Source of the DNA: Actinomycetes bacterium | GTDB taxonomy: Bacteria > Actinomycetota > Actinomycetes > Actinomycetales > Cellulomonadaceae | Direction of reading: 5' to 3' | Assembly: GCA_023432565.1 (NCBI GenBank) | Contig: JAEYUL010000121.1 | Location: forward strand, 1 to 14,935 | DNA length: 14,935 nucleotides | In this document: one piece after another, positions 11,950-14,935 of the stretch | Layout: the number at the start of each line of letters is the position of its first letter | How positions within the stretch are numbered: the first letter of the stretch is position 1 | The notes under the pieces: model-generated | Database searches by the model: none | What the model was told of the DNA's origin: nothing | The model's input: only the letters and a program-made list of their open reading frames with translations | Made by a program: the position numbers and the translations under genes

Positions 11950-13173
11950 ATGCACCTGCGCGCCCTCGACCAGTCCGCCAAGCTCAAGGACGTCCTGTAC
12001 GAGATCCGAGGGGCGACGCTCACCGAGGCCGCACGCCTCGAGGCGGAGGGGCACGCGATCCTCAAGCTCAACACCGGCAACCCCGCGGCGTTCGGGTTCG
12101 AGGCGCCGCACCAGATCGTGCGGGACATGATCGCCGCGATCCCCTCCGCGCACGGGTACAGCGAGTCACAGGGCATCCTGTCGGCCCGGCGGGCGGTCGT
12201 GACGCGCTACGAGACCGACCCCGAGTTCCCGCAGCTCGACGTCGACGACGTCTTCCTGGGCAACGGTGTCTCCGAGCTCATCACCATGGTCATGCAGGCG
12301 CTGCTCGACGAGGGCGACGAGGTGCTCATCCCCTCCCCCGACTACCCGCTGTGGACCGCGATGACCTCGCTGTCCGACGGCAAGCCCGTGCACTACCGGT
12401 GCGACGAGTCGAACGGCTGGCAGCCGGACCTCGAGCACCTCGAGTCGCTCATCACCCCGCGCACGAAGGCGCTCGTCGTCATCAACCCGAACAACCCGAC
12501 CGGTGCGGTCTACTCGCGGGAGACGCTCGCGGCGCTCGCGGACGTCGCGCGCCGGCACTCGCTGCTGCTGCTCGCCGACGAGATCTACGACCGCATCCTG
12601 TTCGACGGTGCCGTGCACACCCCGCTCGCGTCGGTCGCGCCCGACCTGCTGTGCCTGACCTTCAACGGGCTCTCGAAGACGTACCGGGTGGCCGGCTACC
12701 GCTCGGGCTGGATGGTCGTCACCGGTCCGCGCGAGCACGCGTCGGGCTTCCTCGAGGGCATCCAGCTGCTCGCGTCCACGCGGCTGTGCGCGAACGTCCC
12801 CGCCCAGCACGCCCTGCAGGCCGCGCTCGGCGGCGTGCAGTCGATCGACGCGCTGATCGCCCCCGGCGGGCGGCTGCACGAGCAGCGCGAGGTCGCGTGG
12901 CGCGGGGTCACGTCGATCCCGGGCGTGACGTGCGTGCGGCCCGACGGCGCGCTGTACCTGTTCCCGCGGCTCGACCCCGACGTCCACGAGATCCACGACG
13001 ACGCCAAGCTCGTCTACGACCTGCTCGTGAGCGAGCACATCCTGCTGGTGCAGGGCACGGGCTTCAACTGGCCGACGCCCGACCACCTGCGCATCGTCAC
13101 GCTGCCCGAGGCACGTGTCATGGCCGAGGCCGTCGAGCGGCTCGGCAACTTCCTGTCGTCGTACCGTCAGTAG
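11950..13173 (+). CDS. alaA: Alanine aminotransferase, AlaA type (PLP-dependent class I/II)
   Basis: Transfers the amino group between alanine (or related amino acids) and 2-oxoglutarate, linking pyruvate to glutamate; cytoplasmic, 407 aa. Close resemblance to E. coli AlaA along the whole length: LNTGNPAAFGFEAP, GYSESQGILSARRAV, GNGVSELI.MVMQALL, PSPDYPLWTA, INPNNPTGAVYS, DEIYDRILFD, and FNGLSKTYRVAGYRSGWMV, where Lys243 is the Schiff-base lysine. The C-terminus has LVQGTGFNWPTPDHLRIVTLP. The ATG at 11950 gives the family N-terminus (SAKLKDVLYEIRGATL); the much longer open frame upstream runs antisense to urtA and is not real. It is divergent from urtA and shares its control region, so it may be co-regulated with nitrogen supply. 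Confidence 0.94.
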   Translation: MHLRALDQSAKLKDVLYEIRGATLTEAARLEAEGHAILKLNTGNPAAFGFEAPHQIVRDMIAAIPSAHGYSESQGILSARRAVVTRYETDPEFPQLDVDDVFLGNGVSELITMVMQALLDEGDEVLIPSPDYPLWTAMTSLSDGKPVHYRCDESNGWQPDLEHLESLITPRTKALVVINPNNPTGAVYSRETLAALADVARRHSLLLLADEIYDRILFDGAVHTPLASVAPDLLCLTFNGLSKTYRVAGYRSGWMVVTGPREHASGFLEGIQLLASTRLCANVPAQHALQAALGGVQSIDALIAPGGRLHEQREVAWRGVTSIPGVTCVRPDGALYLFPRLDPDVHEIHDDAKLVYDLLVSEHILLVQGTGFNWPTPDHLRIVTLPEARVMAEAVERLGNFLSSYRQ

Positions 13174-13186
13174 CGCTGGGGGCCCC

Positions 13187-13336
13187 GTGACCGACACACC
13201 TGCCACGTCACGCTACGACCAGCTGCCCGAGCCGATCCGGCTGGACCAGACCACCGTCGACATCCCCGCCGCTGCGCCCCCGGACCCCAGCGGCGGCGGC
13301 AGCCCGGAGACCGACGTGCGGCTCAACGGCGCCTGA
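13187..13336 (+). CDS. Small hypothetical protein (49 aa)
   Basis: A GTG-started frame 13 bases after the alaA stop encodes 49 residues: an N-terminal part with RYDQLPEPIRLDQTTVD, then a Pro/Ala/Gly-rich linker and the end ETDVRLNGA. A run of G residues (GGGGG) precedes the start and could serve as a weak Shine-Dalgarno sequence. It has no signal peptide, membrane segment or Cys residue. I do not recognise the family with certainty. Its closeness to alaA suggests co-transcription, perhaps as a small accessory protein. It could also be a chance open frame in GC-rich DNA, but the sensible amino-acid composition in its first half argues for a real gene. Confidence 0.5.
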   Translation: MTDTPATSRYDQLPEPIRLDQTTVDIPAAAPPDPSGGGSPETDVRLNGA

Positions 13337-13405
13337 GGCGACACCGCGTCCGCGTCCGACCGCACGGGGCGCGCTCGCCACCGGCTCGGGTCGTCGCCGT
13401 GGCGC

Positions 13406-14071
13406 TCAGCTCGCGACGAAGCGAGCGTGGACCGCGGACGCGACCGTGATCTCCTCGGGCTTCAGGTCGAGCTGGCCGGCTGCAGCGTCGGCGACGGCAC
13501 CGCGCATCACCGCGGCCTCGTACTCCGCCGGGTTGTCGGGCGCGCCCAGCAGCCCGGGCTCCGCGAGAGCCACCGCTCGCACCTGCGTCAGGCCGAGCGC
13601 GCGGGCGTAGGAGCCGGCGCGCTCGACCGCGTCCGCCACGGCACGCTCGCGCGCGTCGGCGACCAGCCGCGTGCGCGTCGCGTCGGTGAGCGTCCAGTCC
13701 ACGCCCTGCACGGTGACGCCGTCGAGCACCGCGACCTGCTCGACCCACTCCGCCAGGCGCGACAGGTCGGCGAACGTCGCCTCCAGCCCCACCTGCGCGT
13801 GGTGCACGAGCGGCAGCTGGGTGCCGTGCTCGTTCCACGGCCGCCTGCTCCACACGCTCAGGCGGTGCGCTGACCACCACGTCACGGGGCCCGTCGACGG
13901 GTCGTGCAGCGCACGCACCTGGTCGACCATCCGCGCGTGCGCGTGCGTCGCGCGTTGCACCACCTCGTCGCGCTGGGGACCTTCGAACCCGACGACGAGC
14001 GAGACGGTCCCACGCTCGGCCACGTGGCGGTGCTCGCAGCGGCCCTCGACGGTGATGGTGGTCTCCTGCAC
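13406..14071 (-). CDS. SIMPL domain-containing protein (DUF541)
   Basis: A 221-aa protein that fills a single SIMPL/DUF541 domain. Family-like features are the first strand TTITVEGRCEHRHVAERGTVSLVVGFEG, the middle segment GVTVQGVDWTLTD, the helix RERAVADAVERAGSYARALGL followed by LTQVRAVALAEPG, and a C-terminal strand EITVASAVHARF. The function of this family is poorly defined; many members are periplasmic or cell-surface. This one has no signal peptide or membrane segment, so it is probably cytoplasmic. The start is GTG at 14071; a frame open to 14341 only translates the tandem repeat and is rejected. A TAGCCT (-10-like) ends seven bases before the GTG, and GGAG is too close to be a normal Shine-Dalgarno, so a leaderless start is likely. 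It converges with the small plus-strand ORF. Confidence 0.85.
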   Translation of the reverse strand: MQETTITVEGRCEHRHVAERGTVSLVVGFEGPQRDEVVQRATHAHARMVDQVRALHDPSTGPVTWWSAHRLSVWSRRPWNEHGTQLPLVHHAQVGLEATFADLSRLAEWVEQVAVLDGVTVQGVDWTLTDATRTRLVADARERAVADAVERAGSYARALGLTQVRAVALAEPGLLGAPDNPAEYEAAVMRGAVADAAAGQLDLKPEEITVASAVHARFVAS

Positions 14072-14078
14072 GGCTCCG

Positions 14079-14084
14079 AGGCTA
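14079..14084 (-). promoter_or_regulatory. Candidate -10 element of a leaderless promoter for the SIMPL gene
   Basis: On the minus strand TAGCCT fits TAnnnT and is followed by seven bases and then the GTG start. This matches the spacing expected if transcription starts at the start codon. No clear -35 element is visible, so the call is tentative. Confidence 0.4.
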
Positions 14085-14166
14085 GTGCGCCGCTCGGGCC
14101 GGCGACGAGACCCGCCCGCCCCAGTTCGACTCCCCCGCCCTCGTCCCCCCTCGTCCCCCTCGTCCG

Positions 14167-14310
14167 CCCTCACCCCGACGACCCCGCGCGCGCTCCGGCC
14201 CCGAGCAGCCGACCCCGGAGCAGGCGTGGGGTCACGCACCCTCACCCCGACGACCCAGCGCGCGCTCCGGGCCCGAGTGGTGGACCCCGGAGCTGGGGCT
14301 GGGTCGCGCA
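14167..14310. repeat. 72-bp tandem repeat, two units, each with an internal hairpin
   Basis: Units 14167-14238 and 14239-14310 are directly adjacent and match at 61 of 72 positions by eye. Both begin CCCTCACCCCGACGACCC and both contain the inverted arms GCTCCGG and CCGGAGC (14192-14198 with 14215-14221, and 14264-14270 with 14287-14293). The arms are conserved while the loop between them differs, which suggests the hairpin is what is kept. Copies elsewhere in the genome cannot be judged from this window. Confidence 0.8.
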
Positions 14311-14327
14311 GGGGGCGGGGGACGACG

Positions 14328-14363
14328 AACGGGCCGGTCACCCCGAGGGGTGACCGGCCCGTT
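14328..14363 (-). terminator. Terminator hairpin downstream of groEL
   Basis: A perfect inverted repeat of 16 bp (14328-14343 with 14348-14363) closes a CGAG/CTCG tetraloop. It lies 63 bases after the groEL stop and on the minus strand is followed by a weak, C-interrupted T-containing tract (CGTCGTCCCCC), as is common for actinobacterial terminators. It should separate groEL from the SIMPL gene. Confidence 0.8.
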
Positions 14364-14426
14364 GCTGGTCGTGCAACCGGATGCCGTGGCGTCCGGGTGT
14401 CGCTCAGCTCAGCGGCTGGCGTCGGC

Positions 14427-14935
14427 TCAGAAGCCGCCGCCGAAGTCCTCGCCGCCGCCGGCGGGGGCCGCGGGGGCCTTCTCCGGCTTGTCGGCGACGA
14501 CGGCCTCCGTCGTGAGGAACAGCGCCGCGATCGACGCCGCGTTCTGCAGCGCCGAGCGCGTGACCTTGACCGGGTCGTTGACGCCCGCGGCCAGCAGGTC
14601 CTCGTACTCGTTCGTCGCGGCGTTCAGGCCGTGACCGGTCGGCAGGTGACGCACCTTCTCCGCCACGACGCCGCCCTCGAGACCGGCGTTGACCGCGATC
14701 TGCTTGAGCGGGGCCTCGATCGCGAGCTTCACGATCGCAGCACCGGTCGCCTCGTCGCCCTCGACCTCGAGGCCCTCGAACGCCGTCTTGCCGGCCTGGA
14801 TGAGCGCGACGCCACCACCGGCGACGATGCCCTCCTCGACGGCCGCCTTGGCGTTGCGCACGGCGTCCTCGATGCGGTGCTTGCGCTCCTTGAGCTCGAC
14901 CTCGGTGGCCGCGCCCGCCTTGATGACGGCGACGC
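14427..14935 (-). CDS. groEL: Chaperonin GroEL, C-terminal part (5' part off right edge)
   Basis: The last 168 residues of the 60-kDa chaperonin, which forms the double-ring ATP-driven folding chamber in the cytoplasm. The fragment covers the end of the apical/intermediate region and the C-terminal equatorial domain. Diagnostic segments are AATEVELKERKHRIEDAVRNAKAAVEEGIVAGGGVAL at the upstream end and GVNDPVKVTRSALQNAASIAALFLTTEAVV near the end. The frame is open to the window edge. The tail reads APAAPAGGGEDFGGGF rather than the common GGM-repeat tail. Actinomycetes often have two groEL genes; which copy this is cannot be decided without the 5' side (a groES upstream would suggest groEL1). 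The gene is followed by a strong terminator. Confidence 0.97.
   Translation of the reverse strand, partial: VAVIKAGAATEVELKERKHRIEDAVRNAKAAVEEGIVAGGGVALIQAGKTAFEGLEVEGDEATGAAIVKLAIEAPLKQIAVNAGLEGGVVAEKVRHLPTGHGLNAATNEYEDLLAAGVNDPVKVTRSALQNAASIAALFLTTEAVVADKPEKAPAAPAGGGEDFGGGF

Larger units (their letters stand above)
14072..14426. other. Intergenic spacer between the SIMPL gene and groEL
   Basis: This 355-bp stretch has no credible gene. From left to right it holds the presumed promoter of the SIMPL gene, a C-rich slippage-prone tract with the theme CCTCGTCCCC (about 14138-14170), two 72-bp tandem units, the strong groEL terminator hairpin, and a second small inverted repeat (14377-14396, arms of 9 bases with one wobble on the plus strand). 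Confidence 0.7.

Noticed and set aside
14072..14341. N-terminal extension of the SIMPL protein
   Set aside because: The 72-bp repeat happens to be a multiple of three and so stays open. The translation is an Arg/Gly repeat, and it would run into the groEL terminator.

Overview
The window is very GC-rich, uses GTG starts freely, and carries actinobacterial-type genes. It looks like a chromosomal segment of a high-GC actinomycete. A Cellulomonas-like member of the Micrococcales is my guess from overall flavour, not something the sequence proves. No mobile element, phage gene, CRISPR array, tRNA or rRNA is visible.

Most of the window (1 to about 11,712, minus strand) is one urea acquisition and breakdown locus. 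Read in the direction of transcription it runs: urtA (urea-binding lipoprotein), urtB and urtC (permeases), urtD and urtE (ATPases), a GntR/FCD regulator, a 1212-residue biotin-dependent urea carboxylase, then ureA, ureB and ureC (urease gamma, beta and alpha; ureC runs off the left edge). The joins urtB/urtC, urtC/urtD and urtD/urtE overlap by one to four bases, so the transporter is translated as a tightly coupled unit. A strong stem-loop lies between urtA and urtB, where the abundant binding protein is often uncoupled from the membrane parts.

The locus carries two alternative urea-degrading enzymes side by side: nickel urease (no ATP) and urea carboxylase (ATP- and biotin-dependent, making allophanate). 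No allophanate hydrolase is in the window. The promoter region of urtA and the region upstream of the carboxylase share a two-part motif: a GTATAC palindrome and a 25-bp block around GAAACA. They look like paired control sites, and the GntR/FCD protein encoded between them is a natural candidate to bind the palindrome.

Divergent from urtA, on the plus strand, is an AlaA-type alanine aminotransferase gene, apparently with a leaderless start, followed by a small ORF of 49 codons. On the minus strand beyond it are a SIMPL (DUF541) protein gene, a roughly 355-bp spacer holding a 72-bp tandem repeat and a strong terminator, and the 3' end of groEL at the right edge.

I see no wholly unknown multi-gene system. 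The points most worth a second look are the urease/urea carboxylase pairing without allophanate hydrolase, the shared control motifs, and the hairpin-bearing tandem repeat between groEL and the SIMPL gene.
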